A stretch of 64,000 nt of DNA from AAA044-D11 sp965268275. GTDB taxonomy: Bacteria; Actinomycetota; Actinomycetes; Nanopelagicales; Nanopelagicaceae. Shown here one piece after another: positions 19,223 through 27,482 of this stretch. The stretch lies in the NCBI GenBank assembly GCA_965268275.1, contig OZ254168.1, forward strand, positions 744,001 to 808,000, read 5' to 3'. The stretch's first letter is position 1, and each line of letters begins with the position of its first letter. Position numbers and translations under genes: made by a program. The notes below the pieces were generated by a model. The model was not told the DNA's origin. It searched no databases and saw only the letters and a program-made list of their open reading frames with translations.

Positions 19223-20122
19223 CTACCAGCCCCGTTCGGCCAATCGATGTGGAACAGGTATGTCTGCAACATTTATACCAACCATCGCTTCGCCTAAACC
19301 GCGAGAAGCATCCGCAACAACTTTTGCGTCGGTGTAGAAAGTAGTTGCCTTTACACAAGCAGCAGCGCGCTTTGCAGCATCGCCAGATTTAAAGATTCCA
19401 GAACCGATAAATACGCCGTCGGCACCAAGTTGCATCATCATCGCAGCATCTGCTGGAGTAGCGATTCCACCTGCAGTGAAGAGAACGACTGGAAGTTTGC
19501 CGGTCTCGGCAACTTCTTTTACTAGTGCATAAGGAGCCTGTAGTTCTTTAGCGGCTACATAAAGTTCGTCTTCGCGCATTGAAGTTAGTCGGCGAATCTC
19601 TGAACCAATTTTGCGCATGTGAGTTGTGGCATTTGAAACATCGCCAGTGCCAGCTTCACCCTTAGAACGAATCATTGCTGCACCTTCATTGATGCGACGA
19701 AGTGCTTCACCGAGATTAGTTGCACCGCAGACGAAAGGGATTGTGAAATTCCACTTATCAATATGGTGTTCGTAATCTGCTGGTGTAAGAACTTCAGATT
19801 CATCGATGTAATCAACATTTAAAGTCTGTAAAATTTGGGCTTCGGCAAAGTGACCAATTCGAACTTTCGCCATAACCGGAATAGAAACTGCTGCTTGAAT
19901 TTTTTCAATCATGTCAGGATCTGACATTCTAGAAACGCCACCCTGTGCACGAATATCTGCAGGGACTCGTTCTAACGCCATTACGGCAACTGCGCCAGCA
20001 TCTTCAGCAATCTTTGCCTGTTCTACATTTACAACATCCATGATGACGCCGCCCTTGAGCATTTCGGCCATGCCACGCTTTACTCGTGCGCCACCGACTT
20101 GGGCTTCATTCGCTTTGGACAT
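19223..20122 (-). CDS. pdxS: Pyridoxal 5'-phosphate synthase lyase subunit PdxS
   Basis: A 299-residue TIM-barrel subunit with GGVIMDVVNVEQAKIAEDAGA, VMAKVRIGHFAEAQIL and SKGEAGTGDVSNAT. These contain the lysines and phosphate-binding loops that build PLP from ribose 5-phosphate, glyceraldehyde 3-phosphate and ammonia. ATG at 20122 is preceded by AGGAG with good spacing. It forms a two-gene unit with pdxT. The ribose 5-phosphate could come from the nucleoside island in this window. Confidence 0.97.
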   Translation of the reverse strand: MSKANEAQVGGARVKRGMAEMLKGGVIMDVVNVEQAKIAEDAGAVAVMALERVPADIRAQGGVSRMSDPDMIEKIQAAVSIPVMAKVRIGHFAEAQILQTLNVDYIDESEVLTPADYEHHIDKWNFTIPFVCGATNLGEALRRINEGAAMIRSKGEAGTGDVSNATTHMRKIGSEIRRLTSMREDELYVAAKELQAPYALVKEVAETGKLPVVLFTAGGIATPADAAMMMQLGADGVFIGSGIFKSGDAAKRAAACVKATTFYTDAKVVADASRGLGEAMVGINVADIPVPHRLAERGW

Positions 20123-20189
20123 TGTCTGCTCCTGTTGTCTTTGTAATTCTTTAATTCTTCTTTATTGAAATTTCTCTAGGTCCCAGAGT

Positions 20190-21209
20190 CTACTTCGACT
20201 TTTGCGGGCTCGCACTTTTGGCTGGGACGGGGTATTCAAGTTCAGGCTCGGTGTCCGTTAGAGCTATCCAGACTTGACCATCAGCGAAATTGGCCACGGA
20301 TCCATCGGCCAAGGTCCAGATAGTTCCGACATCAGCGCTTGGTCGCTGCCAAGTTATTGCCACAATTTTGCCATCACGCAATAAGTAGCCGCTGCCACTG
20401 CCAACGGTATTGCTCATTGGGGTTACTCCCCCAAATTTATCTCCATAAATTGAATCAGTAATTTCAACTTTTTGAATTACAAAATTTGGCGAACCAAGTT
20501 GACGGCCATTTGAATCCAAATTTGGTTTGCCGTTAAATGTTAGAAGCCAGCGTTTTTCAACTACCGACCAAGTCATTCCATACTTTGCTGCGGGCCATTT
20601 CACGGTTGCGGATTTCAATTTTTTGGCGAGCTTGCTTGCTTCACCAAATTGCCAGCCCACTGATTTAACGATGTCAATCTTCTTGCCTTCATCCTCAATT
20701 GTTTTCTTAAGAAGTGCGTTGGCGTCTACCATCATGTTGGTCGGAGCAAATCTAGAATTGTCGGATTGATAAATTGACGGTGGATTGCGTTCTGCCGACA
20801 TATTCTCCAAGTTTGCTGCTGCTAAAACCGGCCGCATCTTGCTCTGTGCCCCACTGTAAGCAAAACCTACCCGACCATATTGTTCAAGAATTTCAATATC
20901 ACTTATTCGAGCTGAACGAACTGGCCCAATCAAATCTGGAACCTTGTCGGTGAAGATTGCTGCCAGTCTGGTGAGACCACCTTCGACCTGCTCAATGTAA
21001 ATAACATCGGCGCTATTTAATCCAACCTGCGGATGTGCGGCATTTGTGTCATCTATTTTTACCGCAAGAACCGGGCCATTTTTTCCTGGAAGATTTGTTA
21101 AAACATTCTTCTCAACTTCTTTTTGCGTGACTTTGTTTACCAGGCTGGAAGGAGATGCACACGAACTTAAGACAATCAAGATTGAAATTGCGGCCAGGAA
21201 CTTTTTCAT
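20190..21209 (-). CDS. DUF3048-family lipoprotein
   Basis: A 339-residue protein with a signal peptide ending in a lipobox (LSSC, Cys17), so a membrane-anchored surface protein. The DUF3048 hallmark segments are clear: VLAVKIDDTNAAHPQVGLNSADVIYIEQVEGGLTRL, then GPVRSARISDIEIL and a C-terminal half with ITWQRPSADVG. The family is widespread in Gram-positive bacteria (YerB-like); its function is not established. It overlaps the upstream LemA-like gene by 4 bp. Confidence 0.85.
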   Translation of the reverse strand: MKKFLAAISILIVLSSCASPSSLVNKVTQKEVEKNVLTNLPGKNGPVLAVKIDDTNAAHPQVGLNSADVIYIEQVEGGLTRLAAIFTDKVPDLIGPVRSARISDIEILEQYGRVGFAYSGAQSKMRPVLAAANLENMSAERNPPSIYQSDNSRFAPTNMMVDANALLKKTIEDEGKKIDIVKSVGWQFGEASKLAKKLKSATVKWPAAKYGMTWSVVEKRWLLTFNGKPNLDSNGRQLGSPNFVIQKVEITDSIYGDKFGGVTPMSNTVGSGSGYLLRDGKIVAITWQRPSADVGTIWTLADGSVANFADGQVWIALTDTEPELEYPVPAKSASPQKSK

Positions 21210-21712
21210 AGAATGTGATCCTCAAATGAATATCGCATAGGTAACGGGGCATGTCCGGCTAGTCGGAAGATCCTGAAGAGAAGTTTACTACGAAGAGATT
21301 GTGCGCTCTGAACCGCTTCCGTGTGAATTGTGATTCCGACTGAAATCTTCTCGGACAAAGATTTTAGCGACTCCACTAATTCGCTTTCGATACCACTAGG
21401 AATAGACACTTCATCTTCGAGGATCAAATTCAAACTCTGTGACAACGCTATCTCCGCATCACTTCGTTCGACAATGTTTGCCTCACGAGCCTGATAGGCC
21501 GCAGCAGTTAAAACCAAACTGGTTGCGGCATCTACTCCTTTAGAGTTTGCGATTTCAAGTGCCAGCGCTGCTCGCCGTTGAAGTAAGGCGTCTAGATGGG
21601 CCCAAGATGTTTCGACTCTGTGGTGCAACACATCTAATCTCGAGGCAAGGAACGATAAATACCATCCGGCAAGTAGAAGAATGAAGAGCGCAATTACAAT
21701 AATTTCAATCAT
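21206..21712 (-). CDS. LemA-like single-pass membrane protein
   Basis: A 168-residue protein with one N-terminal membrane helix (about 3-22), then a predicted helical bundle. RLDVLHHRVETSWAHLDALLQRRAALALEI resembles the first helix pair of LemA proteins (a short loop, W, and a Q-R-R-A motif). Confidence in the LemA relationship is moderate, based on pattern only. It overlaps the pimA-like gene by 8 bp and the DUF3048 gene by 4 bp. In mycobacteria this position holds a NUDIX gene, so this is a local replacement. Confidence 0.6.
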   Translation of the reverse strand: MIEIIVIALFILLLAGWYLSFLASRLDVLHHRVETSWAHLDALLQRRAALALEIANSKGVDAATSLVLTAAAYQAREANIVERSDAEIALSQSLNLILEDEVSIPSGIESELVESLKSLSEKISVGITIHTEAVQSAQSLRSKLLFRIFRLAGHAPLPMRYSFEDHIL

Positions 21713-22877
21713 TCGAACGTAACCGATTCCAGAAGCGATTTTCAGATGCCAAGCTCACCTTCGAGTTCCCAGCTAGAGCCATCTCATATACCGATAAAAT
21801 TTGATCTCCCACTGCATCCCAATCAAATCTCTTCGCTTTTTCATATCCCGCAATGGCAATTTTCTCGCGCATCTGCGAATTCTCCAAGAGATTAATAACG
21901 GTTTCGGCCAAATCATCGGCATCTTCTGAGGCAAAAATGGCACCCGAATCTCCGTCATCCAAAAGTCTTAAAAATGCTGGGAGGTTGCTGGCAACAATTG
22001 GTGTTTTCGCCGCCATGGCTTCGGCCAAAATTATTCCGAAGGATTCACCACCGGTGTTTGGCGCGATGTAGAGAGATATCGATTTAAAGAATTGAGCTTT
22101 TTCTATCTCTGAAATCCGACCCAAGAAAGTTATTCGCTCACGCAGATCCGGTGGAACTAACTTCTCAAAGTCACTGGCATTGCCTGGACCGGCAACCAAG
22201 ATTCTTAAATTTGGAACCTTGTTCACTATTTTTGGAATAGCCGCTAATAGAACTGCTAGCCCTTTTCTTGGCTCATCAAACCTTCCAATGAAACCGAGTG
22301 TGTTCGGTAGCGCCCATTCTGCTCGCACACCGATACCTTCAAATTTTTTGCTGTCGATTCCGTTTGGAATCACTACTGCTTCGGTATTAAATCTATCTTT
22401 TAGAGTTTCGCGTGCAATTTCACTGACTGCAATCTTTGCCGTAATTCTCTCTATTAACGGATCAAGCATTGTGCCTATTGCGTTTGCTACTTTTTGTGGG
22501 TTTGCTGCCGCGTGAAATGTTGCAACCATTGGGCCATCTCCAGCCCATCCGGCAAGAAGTGAGAGTGACGGAATCGCAGGTTCATGTAAGTGCAACAAGT
22601 CAAAGTTTCCATTTGAAATCCACTGCTTAACTCGTGATGAAGCCAGTGGCCCAAAAATAACTTTCGCAACTGCTCCGTTGTAAGGAATTGAAATCGGTCT
22701 ACCTGCTGAAACCACCCAGGGTTCGATATTTCCATCTTCTTCCGTGACTGGTGCTAACACTGAGACTTCGTGGCCTTTGGCTATTAACCATTGCGAAAGT
22801 TCTTTTATATGAATCTGAACCCCACCTGGCGTATCCCATCCATATGGACAGACGACGCCAATTCTTAGGCTACGCAT
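21705..22877 (-). CDS. pimA: GT4 glycosyltransferase, PimA-like phosphatidylinositol mannosyltransferase
   Basis: About 390 residues. The N-terminal RIGVVCPYGWDTPGGVQIHIKEL is the PimA signature; VIPNGID, FIGRFDEPRKGL and the acceptor-sugar motif ESFGIILAEAMA follow. PimA transfers the first mannose from GDP-mannose to phosphatidylinositol at the inner membrane leaflet. The ATG at 22877 is chosen (GGCGAG 9 nt upstream, overlap ATGCGTAG with patA); the frame is open further upstream into patA. The assignment is strengthened by the mycobacterial order pgsA-patA-pimA. Confidence 0.9.
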   Translation of the reverse strand: MRSLRIGVVCPYGWDTPGGVQIHIKELSQWLIAKGHEVSVLAPVTEEDGNIEPWVVSAGRPISIPYNGAVAKVIFGPLASSRVKQWISNGNFDLLHLHEPAIPSLSLLAGWAGDGPMVATFHAAANPQKVANAIGTMLDPLIERITAKIAVSEIARETLKDRFNTEAVVIPNGIDSKKFEGIGVRAEWALPNTLGFIGRFDEPRKGLAVLLAAIPKIVNKVPNLRILVAGPGNASDFEKLVPPDLRERITFLGRISEIEKAQFFKSISLYIAPNTGGESFGIILAEAMAAKTPIVASNLPAFLRLLDDGDSGAIFASEDADDLAETVINLLENSQMREKIAIAGYEKAKRFDWDAVGDQILSVYEMALAGNSKVSLASENRFWNRLRSND

Positions 22878-23748
22878 TTGCATCATCTCGCCAGATTCGT
22901 TGCAACATATGCCAGTCAACAGTATGAACCGCCAACTGTTCCGCAAAACGATCTGCGATAACTTGAGTCATAACCGCGGCCTTCTCTTGAACACTTCCGG
23001 TCGCTGGAACTGCAATAGCTTCGCCAAAAATAATTCGAATTCCGACTTCTTCATATTTTACGAATGCGGTGATTAAATCTGCGCCAGTTTGTATTGCCAA
23101 AAGTGCTGGCCCGGCTGGCATTTGCCCACCAGTGCCGAAGAAATCTACCAGTATTCCGTTCTTGGATAAATCCCGGTCGGCAACTAGTGCGACCAACTTT
23201 CCTGAACGCAATCTCTGAGATAGAACTGCAATAGAGCGTGAATCTAAATCCAAAACTTCCATACCGATTGCTGTTCGGTATTCCAGAAATTTTCGGAACA
23301 ACTTCTCGGGCTTTAAATGTTCGGCGACCGTTGTTAGTGGTATTCCAGTCGCACAAAAATATGCACCAGCATGATCCCAATTTCCAGCATGTGGTAGCGC
23401 AACAATGCAGCCGCGCTTATCTGCAATCGGATCCCTTAGAAAGTTTTCATTCTCACATACCGTAGTCGAAAGTAGGCGCTCTTTACTCCAGGCCGGAAAT
23501 CTAAATGTGTCACACCAATATCTAAGATAAGAACGCATTCCAGCATTTACCAAAAATTCTAATTGTGCTTTATCTAACTCTGGACGCACTCGTTGATAAT
23601 TAGTGCGCAATCTATTTACACCCTTGCCATTTCTGGCGTAAATAAAATCAGCAAAGCGATCTGCTAGTGAATATGCCTTACCCTCTGGAATCCAACGAAT
23701 GATTTTCCAAGCTAGGTTGTAACCCCAATAAACAAAAGTTTGACCCAT
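22870..23748 (-). CDS. patA: Phosphatidylinositol mannoside acyltransferase (LpxL/HtrB family)
   Basis: A 292-residue membrane-associated acyltransferase with the HxxxxD motif in HAGNWDHAG, followed by DRDLSKNGI and MPAGPALLAIQTGA. In mycobacteria the syntenic PatA adds a palmitoyl group to the mannose of phosphatidylinositol mannosides. The gene starts one base after pgsA ends on the same strand and overlaps pimA by 8 bp, supporting a PIM role rather than lipid A synthesis. Confidence 0.88.
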   Translation of the reverse strand: MGQTFVYWGYNLAWKIIRWIPEGKAYSLADRFADFIYARNGKGVNRLRTNYQRVRPELDKAQLEFLVNAGMRSYLRYWCDTFRFPAWSKERLLSTTVCENENFLRDPIADKRGCIVALPHAGNWDHAGAYFCATGIPLTTVAEHLKPEKLFRKFLEYRTAIGMEVLDLDSRSIAVLSQRLRSGKLVALVADRDLSKNGILVDFFGTGGQMPAGPALLAIQTGADLITAFVKYEEVGIRIIFGEAIAVPATGSVQEKAAVMTQVIADRFAEQLAVHTVDWHMLQRIWRDDANA

Positions 23749-24354
23749 CTATCTAGCGCCCACATAAACAATTCGAAGTCGTTGTAAAACCGTAAGCAAA
23801 CTTGCGATTGCTAAAACCCAGAATCCGATACCCATTATGTAAGGGACTCCGAGGCCAGCGAAACCAGTAGTGGTCAACACGATGATTATTCGCTCGGTTC
23901 GCTCGGCGAAACCCCCGTTGCATTCAATTCCTAATGATTCGGATCTTGCCTTGATGTAGGAAATCAGAAATCCAAGAACAATTGTTGTTAATACAACCGG
24001 GACGAGCGCATCATCTTCGGATATCAGATACCAGAGAACTGATCCCAGAATCACTGCATCTGTTAGACGATCAAGAGTTGAATCTAGAAGGGCGCCCCAA
24101 GCATTTGAGCCCTTCTCTGAAAGTCTTGCAATAGTGCCATCAAGTAAATCAAAGAGGACGAAGAAAATAATTAACATAGTTCCCAGAAAGAACTCGCCTC
24201 GCGGAAAAGTCAGAATAGCAGCCGCCATCGTGAATAACGCTCCAATGGCTGTGACCATATTTGCGCTGACGCCAATTCGAATTAATCCGCGACAAATCGG
24301 CGTAATTAACTTGGTCACTGGGGCGCGTAATGATTCTTGTAACATCTTTCCCAT
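23749..24354 (-). CDS. pgsA: CDP-alcohol phosphatidyltransferase (phosphatidylinositol phosphate synthase)
   Basis: About 201 residues with multiple membrane helices and the complete CDP-alcohol motif: DLLDGTIAR, then G, D and D in WGALLDSTLDR (D-x2-DG-x2-AR-x9-G-x3-D-x3-D). In Actinobacteria the enzyme at this locus condenses CDP-diacylglycerol with inositol phosphate, the first step toward PI mannosides. ATG at 24354 is preferred; a GTG at 24378 lies too close to the candidate -10 (TAGATT, 24382-24387) to be in the transcript. It is divergent from the EF-G-like gene. Confidence 0.9.
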   Translation of the reverse strand: MGKMLQESLRAPVTKLITPICRGLIRIGVSANMVTAIGALFTMAAAILTFPRGEFFLGTMLIIFFVLFDLLDGTIARLSEKGSNAWGALLDSTLDRLTDAVILGSVLWYLISEDDALVPVVLTTIVLGFLISYIKARSESLGIECNGGFAERTERIIIVLTTTGFAGLGVPYIMGIGFWVLAIASLLTVLQRLRIVYVGAR

Positions 24355-24356
24355 CG

Positions 24357-24387
24357 TAGGCTTAGTGGTCGTGAGCACCCAAATCTA
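24357..24387. promoter_or_regulatory. Overlapping divergent promoter candidates, EF-G-like gene / pgsA
   Basis: Plus strand TAGGCT (24357-24362) lies 8 nt before the GTG at 24371. Minus strand TAGATT (24382-24387) would start transcription near 24375 and give pgsA a leader of about 20 nt. The two -10 candidates are 19 bp apart, so the promoters share DNA. Confidence 0.35.
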
Positions 24388-24961
24388 CCCGCTAATCAAG
24401 CCTGAATTGAAGGTTTGCGTTGTAGGAAAATCGAGTCGCGAAGTTATTGATTACTTCAAACTTAATCCAGCCGCTTTGGATGAAGCAGACGCTGCAATAT
24501 TTATCGTCAGCGCTCTCGATGGAATTTCAACAGGTGACATCGAAATTTGGAACGCTGCTCGCGAACTTTACGTTCCCTCACTAGTTCTTATTTCAGAGTT
24601 AAGCAATGGCGAAACCGATTTTGATGACATGAGTGCAATTGCAGGTCGAATGCTCGATCCCGTGCAAACTCCATTTTTAGTTCTTCATGATGATTCCGGA
24701 AACCCAATCGCGCTTATCGATCTAGAAACTTTGAAATTATCTGATTATTCGACCGGGGCTCGAGTAGAACGTGATAGCGATCCTGAACATAAAGTGCTGG
24801 TCTTTGAATTTAGAAAAGAGTTTCTAGAAGCGACTGAAGAGTTTGGTGAAAGTAGTTTTGAAGAAGGACTTGGATTTCCAGCAATACCTTTTCTGCCAAG
24901 CAGTGGTCTAGGCAGTTTCGAGATTGCGACTTTTCTAAATAAATTACCAGGCCGCAGCTAA
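24371..24961 (+). CDS. Degenerate EF-G-like G-domain protein lacking GTP-binding motifs
   Basis: About 196 residues. After an N-terminal strand (KVCVVGK, 14-20), the sequence LDEADAAIFIVSALDGISTG (36-55) and the helix-strand following it read like the G3-G4 region of translational GTPases of the EF-G family (ADAALFVVSAVDG type). However, the P-loop and switch regions that should precede it are missing. The NKxD position reads SELS (75-78), followed by an EF-G-like TDFDDM. The C-terminal half resembles later G-domain strands and ends FLNKLPGRS. GTP binding is not expected. Start GTG 24371 (or 24365) is inferred; a longer open frame from 24134 is antisense to pgsA. It interrupts a conserved minus-strand cluster and overlaps the HIT gene by 18 bp. 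Confidence 0.6.
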   Translation: MSTQIYPLIKPELKVCVVGKSSREVIDYFKLNPAALDEADAAIFIVSALDGISTGDIEIWNAARELYVPSLVLISELSNGETDFDDMSAIAGRMLDPVQTPFLVLHDDSGNPIALIDLETLKLSDYSTGARVERDSDPEHKVLVFEFRKEFLEATEEFGESSFEEGLGFPAIPFLPSSGLGSFEIATFLNKLPGRS

Positions 24962-25477
24962 CTGCGCACGAGTCTCTGAAAGAAGTTGCGGTAGAACTTT
25001 TGTCTGCCCAATCAGCGGCATAAAGTTTGAATCACCAGACCAACGTGGAATAACGTGTTGGTGAATATGTTCTGCAATACCAGCACCAGAGACGGCACCT
25101 TGATTCATTCCCAAGTTGAAACCACTTGCACCGCTGACAGCACGAAGAGTTTCCATTGCATGGGCCGAGAGTTCGAATATTTCATTTCGCTCACTTGCAG
25201 TTAAATCTGTTAAGTCACCAACATGTCGATTAGCACAGATCAACAAGTGCCCTGCGTTATAGGGATATAAATTCATCACAACATAAGCCTCACGACCGCG
25301 AGCGACAATCAAACCCTCTTCATCGTCCAACTTTAAAATTCTACAAAATGGACATTCAATTGAATTATCCGGAAGTGGTCGGTTCTCGCCAGCAAGATAA
25401 GACATGCGATGCGGTGCCCACAACCGCTGCCAACGATCTGGCATTCCTGCGCCACCCAAGAGTTCTTCTTCGCTCAC
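24944..25477 (-). CDS. HIT-family hydrolase/phosphorylase (Ap4A-phosphorylase-like)
   Basis: A 177-residue HIT protein with the catalytic triad motif HIHQHVIPRW and the upstream CPFCRI pair. It acts on nucleoside phosphates; the syntenic mycobacterial protein between thrS and pgsA is a diadenosine tetraphosphate phosphorylase, so that is the best guess. The start is GTG at 25477 with AGGA 7 nt upstream. It lies 9 bp after thrS on the same strand. Its 3' end overlaps the convergent EF-G-like gene. Confidence 0.88.
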   Translation of the reverse strand: MSEEELLGGAGMPDRWQRLWAPHRMSYLAGENRPLPDNSIECPFCRILKLDDEEGLIVARGREAYVVMNLYPYNAGHLLICANRHVGDLTDLTASERNEIFELSAHAMETLRAVSGASGFNLGMNQGAVSGAGIAEHIHQHVIPRWSGDSNFMPLIGQTKVLPQLLSETRAQLAAAW

Positions 25478-25486
25478 TAAAATTTC

Positions 25487-27478
25487 CTAGATTTGAATTC
25501 GGTTTGCGATAGCCGAAAGAACTTCCGCAATTGCATCATCAACCGAAATTCCATTTTTCTGTTCGCCATTTCGGTATCTAAATGAAACCGCCCCTGACTT
25601 TTGATCCTCTTCGCCAGCAATCATCATGAAAGGAATCTTCTCAAGTTGGGCAGAACGAACTTTCTTCTGCATGCGATCATCTGATGCATCAATATCGATT
25701 CGTATTCCTGCCTTGCGCATCTTGGCAACAACTTCTTCCAAGTATGGAACAAAGGTATCTGCTACCGGAATTGCACGAACCTGAACTGGTGCAAGCCATG
25801 GTGGGAAAGCGCCCGCATAGTGTTCGGTCAGAACTCCGAAGAAGCGTTCGATAGAACCGAACAATGCGCGGTGAATCATCACTGGCTGTTGTCTTGAACC
25901 ATCTGATGCTTGATATTCCAAATCAAAACGTTGTGGCAGTTGGAAATCAACTTGAATCGTAGACATCTGCCAAGTGCGACCAATCGCATCCTTTGCCTGC
26001 ACTGAAATCTTTGGACCATAAAACGCAGCGCCTTCTGGATCCAAAACCAGTTCAAGATTCTGCTTTGTTGCGGCGACGCGTAGCGCTTCAGTTGCAGCTT
26101 CCCAATCTGCATCTGAACCAACCGACTTCTCTGGATTACGAGTCGAAAGTTCTAGATAGAAATCTTCCAATCCGTAATCTCGTAGAAGATTTAAAACGAA
26201 AGTTAAGAGGCTATCGAGTTCGCCCAGCATCTGATCTTTTGTGCAATAAATATGCGCATCATCTTGGGTAAAACCGCGGGCTCTAGTAAGTCCATGAATA
26301 ACGCCAGATTTTTCGTAACGATAAACAGTTCCAAATTCGAATAAACGCAATGGCAGTTGACGATACGAACGAGAAGAAGATTTATAAATCAGATTATGAA
26401 ATGGGCAGTTCATGGGCTTCATGTAGTACTTCTGTCCTGCCCGCTTTACCGTTCCATCTGCATGTAATTCTTCATCCATGACCATCGGTGGATACATTCC
26501 TTCGGAATACCACTGCAGATGACCAGAAGTTTCAAAGAGCGCTGCCTTGGTTAGGTGTGGTGAGTAAACGAATTGATAATCTTCTTCTTCATGGCGTTTG
26601 CGCGAATAATCTTCCATCGCGCGACGGATTATTCCGCCCTTTGGATGGAAAACCGCTAACCCAGAACCAACTTCCTCTGGGAACGAGAACAAATCTAATT
26701 CAGTGCCAAGACGACGATGATCGCGCTTCTCGGCCTCTTCGAGTAAATGTAAATAGCCATCCAATCTTTCCTGTGACGGCCAAGCAGTTCCGTAAATGCG
26801 TTGCAACATTGGATTCTTTTCAGAACCTCGCCAATATGCAGCTGCTGTGCGCATTAATTTAAATGCTGGAATATGTTTTGTAGAAGGGAGATGAGGTCCC
26901 CGGCAGAGATCGCTCCAGACTGGTTGCCCGTCTCGTCCTAAATTGTCATAAATAGTTAATTCACCAGCGCCAACTTCAACACTAGATTCGTCATCTGCAT
27001 TACTTGATTTAAGCCCGATAAGTTCACATTTGTATGGCTCGTGCGCCAATTCGGCAAGTGCATCTTTCTCTATTGTAACGCGACGCTTAAACCGTTGACC
27101 AGCCTTAACAATTTTGCGCATTGCTGATTCAAGTTTTTCTAAATCATCTGGATTAAATGGCCGCTGTGGGTCAAAGTCGTAATAAAAACCATCTGTTATC
27201 GGTGGCCCGATTCCAAGTTTGGTATCAGCAAAGACTTCCTGAACCGCCTGGGCAAGAACGTGAGCCGTTGAGTGACGCAAGACCGAAAGACCTTCCGGTG
27301 ATTCGATTGAAATTCCTTCAACCACATCGCCATCTTTTAGATCAGTCCAAAGATCCTTTAGATCACCATTTACTTTGCAAACAACAATTTCAGAATCTTC
27401 GGCAAAAATTTGAGTTGGCTTTGACTCAGAATCTACAGATTGCGGTTTACCATCAACCACGATCGAAATATTTGCCAT
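25487..27478 (-). CDS. thrS: Threonyl-tRNA synthetase
   Basis: A 663-residue ThrRS with an N-terminal TGS domain (about 1-60), the editing domain (RHSTAHVLAQAV and later residues), and the class II core with zinc ligands in MNCPFH, DDAHIYC and VMIHRALFGSIERF, then the anticodon-binding domain. It charges tRNA-Thr and edits Ser-tRNA-Thr. Both a candidate -10 (TAGGCT, 27485-27490) and AAGGA lie just upstream of the ATG, so it may be expressed from its own promoter or by read-through from pabBC 4 bp upstream. Confidence 0.97.
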   Translation of the reverse strand: MANISIVVDGKPQSVDSESKPTQIFAEDSEIVVCKVNGDLKDLWTDLKDGDVVEGISIESPEGLSVLRHSTAHVLAQAVQEVFADTKLGIGPPITDGFYYDFDPQRPFNPDDLEKLESAMRKIVKAGQRFKRRVTIEKDALAELAHEPYKCELIGLKSSNADDESSVEVGAGELTIYDNLGRDGQPVWSDLCRGPHLPSTKHIPAFKLMRTAAAYWRGSEKNPMLQRIYGTAWPSQERLDGYLHLLEEAEKRDHRRLGTELDLFSFPEEVGSGLAVFHPKGGIIRRAMEDYSRKRHEEEDYQFVYSPHLTKAALFETSGHLQWYSEGMYPPMVMDEELHADGTVKRAGQKYYMKPMNCPFHNLIYKSSSRSYRQLPLRLFEFGTVYRYEKSGVIHGLTRARGFTQDDAHIYCTKDQMLGELDSLLTFVLNLLRDYGLEDFYLELSTRNPEKSVGSDADWEAATEALRVAATKQNLELVLDPEGAAFYGPKISVQAKDAIGRTWQMSTIQVDFQLPQRFDLEYQASDGSRQQPVMIHRALFGSIERFFGVLTEHYAGAFPPWLAPVQVRAIPVADTFVPYLEEVVAKMRKAGIRIDIDASDDRMQKKVRSAQLEKIPFMMIAGEEDQKSGAVSFRYRNGEQKNGISVDDAIAEVLSAIANRIQI

Positions 27479-27482
27479 GTCC

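Noticed and set aside
19221..19358. N-terminal extension of pdxT
   Set aside because: The Cys-rich extension overlaps pdxS; the family N-terminus begins exactly at the ATG at 19220.
22878..22946. N-terminal extension of the pimA-like gene
   Set aside because: It lies within patA in another frame; PimA proteins begin close to the RIGVVCPYGWDTPGG motif.
24134..24370. N-terminal extension of the EF-G-like gene
   Set aside because: The extension is antisense to pgsA and very basic and low-complexity; the recognisable fold starts after the GTG at 24371.
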